NCBI GenBank assembly: GCA_008508345.1
Contig: QNGE01001002.1
Span: forward strand, 93,066-157,065
From: Paragonimus westermani
Taxonomy: Eukaryota; Platyhelminthes; Trematoda; Plagiorchiida; Troglotrematidae
Length of the DNA stretch: 64,000 nt
Direction of reading: 5' to 3'
Shown piece by piece: positions 20,901 through 28,502 of the stretch. A program made the translations under genes and the position numbers. The notes under the pieces are model-generated. The model saw nothing but the letters and a program-made list of their open reading frames with translations, made no database searches and had not been told where the DNA came from. Each line of letters starts with the position of its first letter. The first letter of the stretch is position 1.

Positions 20901-22818
20901 GGCCAAAAAATAATCGCTGTATTAAGCATGATGAAACGGACGTCGCCTCGAGCTGACAAGGTTCTTCACACTTTGTGGGGTTTATGCCCGACCGTTGCTT
21001 GAATACGTTAACCCAGTTGTTTATTCTGGTATCAAGAACACAAATATGCTTGAGTGTGCGCAGCGAGTTGCGATAAAAAGTATAGTAGGTTTTCGGAAGG
21101 AAACCCTTGATCTTCACTCTCTGGGATGCCCGAAACTACGGGTTTGGATATCAACCTGTCCCCGCCTCTGAAGGGTTGGTAGAGAAACTCTTCACTCCCA
21201 CAGATCCACCTGGGCCAAAAGGTCACGTCAAGAGTTCTTTAAAAGGGAATCCCACATACTTGTTAGACAAATGATATTCCGCCATAGGACGGTTGCCCAT
21301 TGGAATAGCCTTCCATCGGTTGTTGTTAAATATTTCAGGATGGATTTTCCGGTCGTTAGACAATTACTTGTCAAGTAGAAGTAGTATGTGGACGGAAAGG
21401 CCGCACTTCTCCTTATATCTTATTGCTTCTACACTATTTGGAGGGAGCGGTGCCACGCCAGCATTCCCAAGATTACATTTCAGAAAAAGTGACACATGTG
21501 TGAAGCCAGAGAAAGAATCGCACTGACCTGGGGAGCTTGGGCTATAGGCACCGCACCTGCGCGCCAATCACGAAATCATTGGACCCCGCAAACGCTCCAT
21601 GACCGTCCCAACAACAGAAGTAAGATTCACTGGCCGATGGCTGACTGACACCTTGCGACTGCTACCCTTACACATGGAACAGACGGGTGCTCCTTTCCAG
21701 TCCACTGGATTCCAACTATGTTGGCAAGACAAAGTGCACATTCGACCTAATGGTTCTGCGAGCAAATATGCAAGTTCCTTCAATACTAGCGGATGCAAGC
21801 CACCTGAGTCAGGTGACTTCTGGAGGATGGTGTCCACCAGCCATTTTGCAACCTCCTCTTCCTTGATCTCCTTTGCGTTGAATATCAAAAACTCGCGAAC
21901 GCATTGAGGAATCAGGCGTCTCAGCAGAGTAAACTGTAGCACAACGAGCCGCTAAGGCCACCACTTTCGCCTCTGAAGCTGATGCTTCTCCGATCTCTCC
22001 GACAAGTGTAGATATGCCCGTCCCTGCTCTCGTAGATCTCCGCAGGTAAGCACATAACCCATCTGAGGCTGTAATAGACTGAGTTCTCAGGCGATCCTCG
22101 TACACTGCCATACTTAATCTTCAATCGGTTACACTGTTTGTGAATGCTTCTGTAATGTTTGTATCTAGACCCACGGATACAGCAAATACAGTTCCTCAAA
22201 ACAGCCTCCGTACTGGGTGTGGTTAAGAGAATCAAAACCTTGGCTTCCGATCAAACCAAGGCGAGTATTGGCGACAAGGCACAGGAAACCGGGTTGGGCC
22301 ATGAGCCACAGGTAATGCTTGAACGTGCCTGAAGCTTCATGCTCCATATAAAAATACCTGACACTGCAGATCATTCACAGACAATGCTATGTACAGTACA
22401 CAAACAAAAAGTACATACAAATCGAAAAGCGCAGCTTACCCACGCTGCTTCCACTACAACTGGTGAGCATTCTTTTGGCTCTGAGTTTCGCGTCAGAAGG
22501 TATTTTCGGGTCATCTATCAGCGCCGGATAGGTCATCATGGAAATAACTTGGCGAAAGAATGTTATCGGTTTCTGACCAGTGGCGTGACAGTCCCCTATG
22601 TTGCACTTTACGATCTCACGGAACTTCTTGCACACACCCTGAAAAGATAAACAAACATGACAAAGCGGAAAAACCTGTGAAATTTCCTTCTCTAATAAGC
22701 AAGCTTTTTGGACAATTGGTCCCCTGACTGCATACTCGATATGTATGACATTTGGATTAATACTGTCTAGCGTTAACACGCCAGTCTCCCAACCGTTCAC
22801 CGTCTCAACTCTTGCCAT
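5811..22818 (-). CDS. GPT: Alanine aminotransferase gene, first four coding exons (3' part beyond window)
   Basis: Cytosolic or mitochondrial PLP-dependent enzyme converting L-alanine plus 2-oxoglutarate to pyruvate plus glutamate. Four minus-strand exons (22818-22675, 22638-22440, 12839-12709, 5927-5811) join in phase to about 197 residues that align in order with the N-terminal 40% of animal ALT: the INPNVIHIEYAVRGPIVQKA segment, GQKPITFFRQV, GLWTVREDVARFIERRDG, and PVPQYPLYSAT. Phases agree at each junction: exon 1 ends at a codon boundary, exon 2 ends after one base of a Gly codon that exon 3 completes, and exons 3 and 4 end at codon boundaries. The introns are 36, 9600 and 6781 bp. The PLP-lysine region and C-terminal half are not present and must lie left of position 1. 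No stop or frameshift is seen in the exons, so the gene looks functional. Introns 2 and 3 are filled with retroelements on both strands. Confidence 0.92.
5928..7604. other. ALT intron 3, left part, nothing recognised
   Basis: Contains the acceptor of ALT exon 4 at its left end and otherwise only short frames on both strands. Confidence 0.4.
7605..7839 (+). other. Possible exon or chance ORF (about 78 codons)
   Basis: An open frame after an acceptor-like CTTGTTTCAG: SEFTWVDITKGSDSSACCHL... ending ...SIKRLINVPGHSTQR and a TAA. No family recognised. It is antisense to the ALT gene. Confidence 0.2.
8108..8308 (+). other. Cysteine-patterned ORF, possible small secreted-domain exon
   Basis: After an acceptor-like GTGTCAG the frame reads with Cys spacing C-x6-C-x3-C-x20-C-x4-C (...CNVTCYATFTGKTH...NSCYEYTCRTG...) to a TGA. 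The spacing and the C-x4-C ending loosely recall single von Willebrand C-like domains. No signal peptide is attached. The frame could be a chance ORF; family assignment is a guess. Confidence 0.2.
8309..9097. other. No recognisable feature
   Basis: Short frames only; lies between the Cys-patterned ORF and the 3' end of the RTE-clade LINE. Confidence 0.3.
9098..10640 (-). pseudogene. RTE LINE reverse transcriptase, split and decayed
   Basis: Before the LTR: R-S-x-QFEGQFSWPFASTVYL (10399-10172 frame), then GGKTLMEALTQLLQLVWATE and TIPPVLWPLF (10081-9938), typical of the RTE linker and first RT block. After the LTR: VDQIFTLHQMLEQRH-like residues and AFDSLGRYILLGLLQ (palm motif A region, Asp kept). 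The YxDD box is not present. Multiple frameshifts. Confidence 0.8.
9531..9937 (+). mobile_element. Solo LTR inserted in the RTE LINE
   Basis: 407 bp starting TGTT and ending AACA (short terminal inverted repeat). It contains a TATA box (TATAAATA, 9698-9705) and a polyadenylation signal (AATAAA, 9748-9753) in the order of a U3-R-U5 LTR, and a CpG-rich end. Flanks are CAAGC (9526-9530) and TAAGC (9938-9942), a 5-bp target duplication with one difference. A near-palindrome GGGAAAAG-CA-CTTTTTCCC sits at the left end. No primer-binding site or internal region is next to it, so it is solo. The LTR is antisense to the LINE it interrupts. Family is probably Ty3/gypsy by size and ends. Confidence 0.8.
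10779..11560 (-). pseudogene. RTE LINE endonuclease domain (AP-endonuclease type)
   Basis: Two frames together give NVDVCCISVSKIQG..., ELTAPALSTRYWLYTSGDSK, then VGDMNAQVGSLGKAESRLSS, LLQLCVEYKLFLASTSFRH and a C-terminal block near WSTYLDSRHA. The GDMNAQ motif (catalytic Asp/Asn) and the final S-D-H box (here SRHA, Asp lost to Arg) are the RTE-type endonuclease landmarks. A frameshift lies near 11237 and stops lie upstream of 11476. Confidence 0.85.
12709..12839 (-). CDS. GPT: ALT exon 3
   Basis: 131 bp that begin by completing the split Gly codon, then read SYSDSLGLWTVREDVARF, IERRDGISSAPENIFLSA and GASEAIK. This is the ALT segment equivalent to vertebrate AYSVSSGIQ...VREDVARYIERRDG...GASDAI. 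The acceptor has a strong pyrimidine tract (TTCTTTTTTCTTCGCCATTCAG). The donor is the weaker AAA|GTTGGT. It is supported because exon 4 continues the protein exactly (GASEAIK-SVLYLL). Confidence 0.9.
12840..16289. other. ALT intron 2, left part: no recognisable gene
   Basis: Starts at the exon 3 acceptor. Contains only short frames (for example 14293-14559 plus, 15794-15474 minus, both unassigned) and a small tandem CATTGAGTACA repeat near 13217-13245. Confidence 0.35.
16290..16665 (-). mobile_element. LINE ORF1 fragment, inverted
   Basis: Minus-strand 16440-16290 matches 23509-23640 (plus) closely: both encode MHHDKWCDAGNLR followed, one frame over, by TPETCD(C/G)KCVAPS and MG(N/S)KIE(G/E)(F/Y)QRTLSEM. 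The stretch to 16665 continues as ORF1-like sequence with a Cys pair (DFCENCDL). It is opposite in orientation to the fragment at 16.8 kb. Confidence 0.7.
16800..17270 (+). mobile_element. LINE endonuclease fragment
   Basis: Frames give SPNLLVIDDLNAPKTSW (equivalent of the GDFNAPxxxW catalytic motif, with Gly-Asp-Phe changed), then LFLDLLITNESQYVDQVSIRD and a following S-D-H-like CSDHTILL box. These are the C-terminal half of a CR1/jockey-type endonuclease. Stops interrupt it. Confidence 0.6.
17373..17640 (+). other. CpG-rich island-like stretch, possible LTR remnant
   Basis: Between 17390 and 17545 CpG and GCGC/CGCG are much denser than in the surrounding AT-rich intron. The end (TTCATTTCGCGTCTGGTATT) weakly resembles the CpG-rich end of the solo LTR (TTTCATTCGTGGTCGAGGTA, 9866-9885). 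An 85-codon open frame crosses it but looks compositional. Confidence 0.3.
17641..18349. other. No recognisable feature
   Basis: Intronic AT-rich sequence with short frames only; may include LINE 5' leader just before 18350. Confidence 0.3.
18350..20255 (+). mobile_element. CR1/jockey-like LINE, chimeric: ORF1 joined directly to RT
   Basis: From 18350 the sequence follows the 5' leader and ORF1 of the longer copy at 23.17-24.1 kb: zinc-finger-like CSHYGCKISAQNGMQCYRC, then RVVLWGRFKVTSFP. At 19233 it switches to the middle of ORF2, starting just before the RT GxxQGSVLGP block. Endonuclease, linker and RT fingers are missing. 19233-20126 is identical to 27053-27946. After 20126 it is again only a diverged relative of the other copy. 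Stops and frameshifts occur throughout. Confidence 0.85.
19233..20126 (+). repeat. 894-bp identical repeat, copy 1 (LINE RT palm-thumb)
   Basis: Every base matches 27053-27946 (offset 7820). It encodes the RT segment GGSQGSVLGPPLFLIHINDF and LYADDLNI (catalytic YADD intact), a stop after SLND, then frameshifted thumb pieces: IAEIDLKKDLTIWLSSNLL and RKLFSYEVINRWNSLL-like residues. Both copies share the same stop and frameshifts. Confidence 0.97.
20345..21400 (+). mobile_element. LINE RT to 3' end, second family, degenerate
   Basis: Broken frames read DAISLDFTKTFNKVSHYSLL (motif A), IRGDIHRWIASFLND, a damaged PRS...LIYINASS (motif B/C region, Asp pair not intact), QAELNAVRQWSEERYLPIND, GVYARPLLEYVNPVVYSG, LECAQRVAIKSIVGF and HWNSLPSVVVKYFRMDF. 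This is the full palm-thumb order of a CR1/jockey-like RT. It differs clearly from the 19.2-20.1 kb copy it follows. Confidence 0.8.
21568..22111 (-). mobile_element. LINE RT N-terminal fragment, inverted
   Basis: The minus frame 21942-21568 reads EEEVAKWLVDTILQKSPDSG, GLHPLVLKELAYLLAEPLGR, then VDWKGAPVCSMCKGSSRK and RPVNLTSVVGTVMERL. This is the first RT block (KSPGxDGLHPxVLKELA) and the RPVSLTSV block of a CR1/jockey-like LINE. A short related frame precedes it. The rest is absent. Confidence 0.75.
22112..22439. other. Start of ALT intron 2
   Basis: Runs from the exon 2 donor; only short unassigned frames. Confidence 0.4.
22440..22638 (-). CDS. GPT: ALT exon 2
   Basis: 199 bp, 66 codons plus one base. 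It encodes GVCKKFREIVKCNIGD..., then GQKPITFFRQVISMMTYP and a run ending SCSGSSV plus the first base of a Gly codon. It matches the ALT block with the conserved NIGD(A/C) and GQ(R/K)PITF(L/F)RQV motifs. The acceptor is TTTATCTTTTCAG and the donor is G|GTAAGC. The following intron of 9600 bp contains the LINE fragments at 16.3-22.1 kb. Confidence 0.92.
22639..22674 (-). other. GPT: 36-bp intron 1 of the ALT gene
   Basis: The intron starts GTTTTT, ends CTTTTCAG, and separates ...KEISQ from GVCKKF.... The join reproduces the known ALT sequence across this point (LEQELRQ-GVKKPF in vertebrate enzymes). Its length is close to the lower limit for spliceosomal introns and is typical of 5' introns in fluke genes. 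Confidence 0.88.
22675..22818 (-). CDS. GPT: ALT exon 1 (start codon exon)
   Basis: Forty-eight codons from an ATG at 22818 to CAG at 22675. The peptide begins MARVETVNGWETGVLTL and ends LLEKEISQ, matching the start of cytosolic ALT, including the conserved INP...EYAVRGPIV block. The donor is CAG|GTTTTT. The frame stays open upstream to 22968, so a longer N-terminus (for example a targeting peptide) cannot be excluded. I chose this ATG because the family's homology begins just after it. A possible acceptor (GTGCAG) lies about 30 bases upstream and could serve cis- or trans-splicing of a leader; this is inference. Confidence 0.88.
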
Positions 22819-23169
22819 TCGAAAGAACAATGACCTTACGGAGTATATGAACTGCACTTTTTCAAACGAGTTAAACAAAATCCGAGAAAAAAAGTAATAT
22901 AAGTATATGGGGCAACTTCCGAGACACAGAATACCGGTAACCATGCTTTCACTGACGGATCGATTCACATTAGGGGACTTACGACCTGATTACGAATAAC
23001 TCCCGCAGTAACTCGAAATTTGGTATAAATTTTCTCCCCGTCACCGTTTATATTTCTGTCCTGTTGGTATCATGTGTATCAAAAATTGCACGACAATTGA
23101 ATTCGTTATTGAATAACATCACAATTCCTTATTTATTGAATTATTCGCACTACGTAGTATCCGTTTCCT
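22819..23169. other. 5' flank of the ALT start exon
   Basis: The ALT frame stays open to 22968. A TATAAAT occurs at 23024-23030 on the plus strand, pointing toward the LINE rather than ALT. No convincing ALT promoter element was identified. Confidence 0.25.
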
Positions 23170-23299
23170 TTTTCCGTTTTGTCGTGTCTGTTTCGCTTTT
23201 CTGATTCACTGGGGGCTAATCTATATTACATATTGCTCATCCCTGTCGACAGGTATCCGTATTAGGCCTAGCAGTGCTGGGATTCAGCAGACACTGTTT

Positions 23300-24000
23300 G
23301 TGGCGGCAAGCGTCTCTGGCAGGTATGGGTGTCACATATTCGTACAAAACGGCATGCATAGCCAACGGTGTCGGAAGTGGTATCGTTTCAAGTGCAATGG
23401 TCCCAACGAACACCAGCACGAACAGTTAACTTCTTCATCTCTCGATTATATCTGCGAGTTGCAGGTTTGGAGAAAGCCAAAGCATCTCTCCGCTGCTGAC
23501 TGTTCTCAGATGCACCATGACAAGTGGTGTGACGCCGGAAACTTGCGACTGTAAATGCGTGGCTCCTAGCCCTCTATCTCCTTTTATTCCTTCTATGGGG
23601 AATAAGATAGAAGGGTTCCAACGGACCCTGTCCGAAATGAAGCTGGAACTAAAGTATCTGAATGAGTGCATAATACTTGCCCTCTCTGGTGTTGCAATCA
23701 CAAAGAAGGCAGTTGCCATCTGAACCGCACACAGAGAGGAAGCGTTCGCCAAAATGACAGAGATGGCTCTCAGAAAGAGAAGAGTTGTTTCATGGAGCTG
23801 CTTTTTCATAACTACTTCTCTAGCCGGGCTAGCTAAATCAGTCCTAGCGACTTCCTTCTTCCCGGACGTCACAAACCTGGTACTCTGGAATAGGCCGCAT
23901 GCCGAGACAATCAAAAGAGCCACTGGGCCCTTTGTCAACCTCGCCAGCCATGCCCAACCCCGAGGCCTTGGTGGGGAAAACAGGGGGCTTTGAAGTCTGC
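23300..24000 (+). pseudogene. LINE ORF1, zinc-finger-like
   Basis: The N-terminal segment has YGCHIFVQNGMHSQRCRKWY, RFKCNG and SSLDYIC, a Cys/His arrangement like the PHD-type fingers in some CR1 ORF1 proteins. After a frameshift come MHHDKWCDAG, MGNKIEGFQRTLSEMKLEL, then KMTEMALRKRRVVSW and FFPDVTNLV. Related segments occur at 18440-18990 and, inverted, at 16290-16665. Confidence 0.7.
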
Positions 24001-24309
24001 CAACGGCTATCTATGAGGCGTGCCTTTTGACCGCTGCCGACAAGAGAGGGCGAGACGCGAACGGCGGACTAAGACTTAGTCACGCATCATGGCAGACCAG
24101 AAACTAAAACGGGTGACGAGAGTCGTGGTTTCTGCTTCAGAAGCGCCATGTAGGGGAGCTGACGTACACACAGGCGGTGATGTAGCGCACACAGCATCGA
24201 AGGAGGGCCACCAGAACAACTCATAATAACAGACCTAACCTCCTCAACTCTAAGCCTTTTTTCCCAAGCTCTTCTTTGTACACTCCTTTCTCTTTCCTTG
24301 CGAAATCCA

Positions 24310-24989
24310 ACCTTGAAATAACCTTCAAGTGCATGTATGCGAACTGTTTGAGTCTGTTCAATGAATAAACAGAAATCAGGCACTCAACTCATGACACCCA
24401 ACCCCACGTGTTTGCTTTCATGGTAACATCACAGGTGACATCAGTAACAGTGATCTGAATGTCCCGGGGTATTCAGTTTACCGGGCTGACTCCACCCGAG
24501 GGAGAAAGGGAGGTTCTGAGATTTTCCTCCAGCAGTGCCTGTCGGCGCCCACGGTTTTCAGTAGCTTCCAGTTTTCTGATAATATGTGATACCCTGTGTC
24601 TTCGACAACAATTGTGTAACCAAGACTCACTCCTAGTGGGGGTTATTTGTCGTTCTCCTTCATCAGACTTCCCAGACGACGACACCCTTCTGGTAAGCCT
24701 GAAAAACTTCCTAGGCCTACAACGCTTTACTCATTTGCTTATTATGGGTGATTTTATTACACCCAAGATAAACTGGGCATCAGTTTCTCACCAGGACTGT
24801 GAAAGCGGATTCTCGACTCCCTTATCAAGGCTGATACGTCGAAAGGCGTGGTCACAGCACGTCACTGCCCCGACGCGGGACCGTTTTGGTCAGATTCCCT
24901 CTCTGCTCGACTTAGTTAGCACTAATGAGAGTCACCTGGTAGGCAGAGTGATCAGCAGGCCGCCATTTGGACACAGTGTTAGCGTTTGA
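24310..24989 (+). pseudogene. LINE endonuclease domain
   Basis: Reads MYANCLSLFNE..., HSTHDTQPHVFAFMVT (the position of the TETWL motif, lost), then LLVGVICRSPSSDFPDDDTL, FTHLLIMGDFITPKINW (GDFNxPxI with Asn changed to Ile), AWSQHVTAPTR and IPSLLDLVSTNESHLV. The final SDH box is replaced by FGHSVSV. Both key changes suggest an inactive endonuclease. Confidence 0.85.
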
Positions 24990-25365
24990 TCTTTTCTGTC
25001 ACTGGTTACAACAACCAGCAAAATAGTCCACCGTTCGAAACTTTAATCAGGCATATCTTAACGGCCTGAGAACCTAGCTAGGTTCACCTCTTCTTGACTT
25101 GGACTCCGTGGACCAGAACTACCACACCTTTCGTGGCGCAAGTCAGAAAGCAAACGACTTATTTATACTGCGCAAACTGTGCATTTCCTTTAATCGGCCA
25201 CCCATTCCACGCAGGATACGTCGTCTTCTCGACAACCGCTCCCAATTATTCGCAAAGCATAAGCTTACAGGAAACTCAAAGGACCTAAGCGCGTTCCACA
25301 TTGTCCGAAAGAGTTGTAGGCGGAAAATCCGCAAACACACCAAACTCATACAAGAGAAGATGATA

Positions 25366-25861
25366 ATAATGGTATATATTTCTCGACGCATTTGTGAGAA
25401 ACACACTCAGGAGAGCGCGATCAACGCAGTGATTTTCAGCATATACATAATTGAACACCAAATTTGATAATTGTACAACGAGTCAGCTATGTGAGTAGAG
25501 CCACAAAATAGACAAAAATAGACATTTTATGGAGGGACAATTCAAGTCTAGGCAGGAAACTTCGAGCTTCATGGTTCTCAGAAGATAGTGCTTGGGGTCC
25601 GCACGATTCGATAAAATAATTGATTCGTTACATCAATTTGGACTCCACAAGGTGATCGCTGGCCTGATGCTCAAGGTCGTGCCAAAAACGGTGTTCGGAG
25701 GATGAAGAGGGTGTATTGGCGAAGAATTTGCCCATTATTCCATGTAGATAGTTCCGAAAAAAGTGTAGAAAATTTTTTCATGATGTGGGCGAGGTGGGAA
25801 CGCATATACTTTCGCGAGGAATGCATGGACCTCTCGACCGGATGTCAATCTTCGCTCAGAG
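25366..25861 (-). mobile_element. Composite element with LINE-type tail, copy 1 (inserted in LINE linker)
   Basis: About 496 bp, the reverse complement of the elements at 33423-33907 and 61749-62232. It begins (plus strand) with the reverse of the paired-hairpin tail (ATTTCTCGACGCATTTGTGAGAAA, then CACGCTCAGGAGAGCGCG-like) and ends at AATCTTCGCTC. On the plus strand it contains a mostly open frame from ATG 25529 (MEGQFKSRQETSSFMVLRR, stop, then LHQFGLHKVIAGLMLKVV). It interrupts the LINE linker between IRKHTKLIQEKM and RGNKNFLFKHMRRL. Confidence 0.8.
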
Positions 25862-26883
25862 TCCGCGGGAACAAAAACTTCTTATTTAAGCATATGCGAC
25901 GACTAAGAAAGAACAAACCTTCCGCCTTTTCTTTACGACTGCCCAACGGGGAGACTTCATCTGACTCCCCAACTGTGGCCAAGTTATTTAAGGAGTACTA
26001 CTCGGCAGTCTACAACATCGCACCGACGAAGTGGAATCCTGTCCAAACGCTGCAGACTTTCAGGCAACCACTCGTTACCGCTGAGTTTTCTGTGTCTGAT
26101 AACGAAGATTGTTATTCGAGGTTGATTCGTACAGTGCAACGGGTGCTGACAAGATCCATCCCAGAATTCTCGAAAAAGCAGCTGCTAGTCTAGTAGAACC
26201 CCTGTATAAGCTGTAAAAACAGACATCGTGAACTGGCACTCTCCCTAGTGCATGGAAAGGGGTGAAGGTCACACCTATAATCAAATCAGGCGACAGCCAC
26301 TTTCCGGCCATTTACCGGTCAATCAGCCTTACTAGCATTCCGTGCAAGGTAATGGAGCGACATCCTCAGTCACTTCTCATCAAATAACCTTCTCTATTCC
26401 ACCCAGCATGGTGTCCTTCCTAATCCGTCATGCATAACAAACATCCTTACTTTTATGGATAGTTTAACGGAGGCCAAATACAACGGTCCCATCTCGGGTG
26501 TTATCCTCCCCGATTTCGCGAAGGCTTTTGACCATGTCTCACGAAGCCCCCTGTAACACAGACCGAAAGCCTATGGTATTCAAGGAGAGGTTCTTTGCTG
26601 AATAGCCTCTTCTATTTATAATAGAAATTTTAGGGTAAACACCGGTCCAGACCTTTCGTCTCCCTCTTGCAGTTTTGCAGGGGTTTACCAAGGTCCCCCT
26701 TTGTTTCTTATTCATACCAACGCCCGTCCAGGGGGATAGTTCCAGCATTACCCTCCTACACTTTGACGATCCAAACATATGGAATGCCACTGATCTCAAT
26801 ACGCTATAGAATGGTCTTGATGCGATGACGCGTTAGTCGGACGATTTGAGTTTCTCACTAAATGACTAAGCGCCCATACATCG
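25862..26883 (+). pseudogene. LINE linker and first RT segment
   Basis: Linker: RGNKNFLFKHMRRLRKNKPS, AFSLRLPNGETSSDS, LFKEYYSAVYN. After a frame change the RT starts: ADKIHPRILEKAAASLVEPL, then WKGVKVTPIIKSGDSHFPA, RSISLTSIPCKVMER, a decayed DFAKAFDHV region (26512-26535) and a poor copy of the FLIxxNxxP to YADD region. It ends at 26883 in the same GAGTTTCTCACTAAATGACT...CATACATCG sequence as the 894-bp repeats. Confidence 0.75.
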
Positions 26884-27970
26884 AATGATGTGAGGAAGGC
26901 CAAACACAATGGCGTCACCTCAGATGCTATCGTCTTTGATGTCGCCAAGTTAGGTGGTCGCGTGCCACGTGGTCTCCTGAAAAGCAAACTAAGGGCTATG
27001 GTTTTCAAGAAGTACCTCACTGGATTGCCCCCCTTCTTGACAACAGAGTTTCAAAGTTAAAACCGGATCGGATCTTTTGTCTACCTACCTGATTTCTGCG
27101 GGGGGTTCTCAAGGGTCAGTGCTAGGTCCCCCATTGTTTCTTATTCATATCAACGACTTTCCGGATACCACTTCCAACAACACCTTTCTATACGCCGATG
27201 ACCTGAACATCCGGAATTTCACTGACCCCAGTGAACTACAGATTGGTCTTGACCTGATAAAACGCTGGTTGGACGATTGGAGTTTCTCACTAAATGACTA
27301 AGCGCCCATACATCGGCCGAGAGGACCCTGGAAATGCCTCCGTGATTCCTAGTACGTTCGGCAGAGTGCGCATCGCAGAAATCGATCTGAAGAAAGATCT
27401 GACCATCTGGTTGTCGTCAAACTTACTTTGCACGTATCACCACCAGATGGCGGCAAAAAGGGGTTTGCCATTTTTAGGATGACAAGGCGCACTTTCCCGC
27501 ACAGACGAAAAATCGCTTTGAACACTTTGCGGGGTTTGTATAAGACCGCTTATTGAGTATGCTAATTACGTCGTATATACCGGCCTGAAGTAAAACGTAC
27601 TCACTGTTGAGCGTGTCTAATGAGTGGTTACGAAATTACTCATGGGCTTGAAAATGTCGCGTACGAGCCTCAGCTTGAAATTCTTGGTTCGTATCCACTA
27701 GAATCTCTATGACTCCGCGGTGATTCAATTCTCACACATTTTCTCTTTATAGTGAGACTCGTAGCGGATGACAGCCGACCAGGGCAAAACAGGAGGTCTT
27801 TCAAGCTCTGTCCTCGAACGTTCCCTAGGCAGAAACTATTTTCCTACGAGGTTATTAACCGTTGGAATAGCCTTCTTTCTGGGGTCTTTAGCAGCGCCTC
27901 TAGGAATCGCTTCAAGGTACGGCTTGATTCTTACTTATTTAAAATCTCCCTATGCGAGTTATCTTACTGA
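26884..27970 (+). pseudogene. LINE second RT segment (partial tandem duplication)
   Basis: At 26884 the sequence jumps back to an earlier point of the RT: VRKAKHNGVTSDAIVFDVAK (motif A, Asp kept), VPRGLLKSKLRAMVF, then a decayed FLDNR region, and from 27053 the 894-bp block with GGSQGSVLGP, LYADDLNI and thumb. The palm is thus present twice in the same orientation, once decayed and once with YADD. Confidence 0.8.
27053..27946 (+). repeat. 894-bp identical repeat, copy 2
   Basis: Identical to 19233-20126. The right boundary passes into sequence that is still homologous (27947-28192 versus 20127-20255) but clearly diverged; the left boundary passes into RT sequence that copy 1 lacks. Confidence 0.97.
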
Positions 27971-28061
27971 TCACGCTCATCTGAGCGTGTTTCTTACAAA
28001 TGGGTTGAGAAATATACCATTATTATTATTATCATTATTATTATTACTATTATTATTACTC
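27968..28061 (+). repeat. LINE 3' paired hairpins and (ATT)n
   Basis: CACGCTCA-TC-TGAGCGTG is a perfect 8-bp stem, followed by TTTCTTACAAATGGGTTGAGAAA, a second dyad (TTTCT/AGAAA), then an (ATT)n run at about 28018-28061. The same paired dyads occur at 33846-33900, 62173-62225 and inverted at 25377-25430. Confidence 0.85.
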
Positions 28062-28192
28062 TGTTCTTTTCATTTTTTAATCTCCAAGATTGGTACTACA
28101 CTGTGTTATCAACTGCTGCCTGCCAGATCAACAGACGCCGAATACGAAAAACTGACTGAATCTTAGCACCTTGAGCGTATTCCTCAATTCTT

Positions 28193-28502
28193 TTTCAATG
28201 ATCGTGCTTATATTCTCCTATGTGCTGTATCCTCTGAAATCTATATTTTCCTCTTCGATTAATTCAGGCGTTGAATTTCATTATTTCTCTCTGTGGTTCC
28301 TTCTGCCGACGAATTCTTTTAAATTTCCATACGGAAGTTGGATATAGCCTGTTGAAGTGTGTAAACTAGGCTGGTGCTCACTGATCTGGCTGCGAATCAA
28401 GCAACAACGCCCGCGCCGCTAACGCGGATATTTGGTGTGAACTAGCGACCTGATAAAAATCATAAAATATCATGAAGGGTGCAGTGCATATGGCAAAATG
28501 TA
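28193..28502. other. No recognisable feature
   Basis: AT-rich spacer between two LINEs in opposite orientation (tail to tail). Confidence 0.3.

Larger units (their letters stand above)
23170..28192 (+). mobile_element. CR1/jockey-like LINE, near full length but decayed
   Basis: In order: 5' leader (from about 23170), ORF1 (23300-24000), endonuclease (24310-24989), linker (25099-25365), a composite element in the linker (25366-25861), rest of linker (25862-26193), first RT segment (26194-26883), a second, overlapping RT segment (26884-27970) and a 3' region with paired hairpins and an (ATT)n run (27968-28061). All frames carry stops or shifts, so it is dead. It lies upstream of, and divergent from, the ALT gene. 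Confidence 0.88.
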
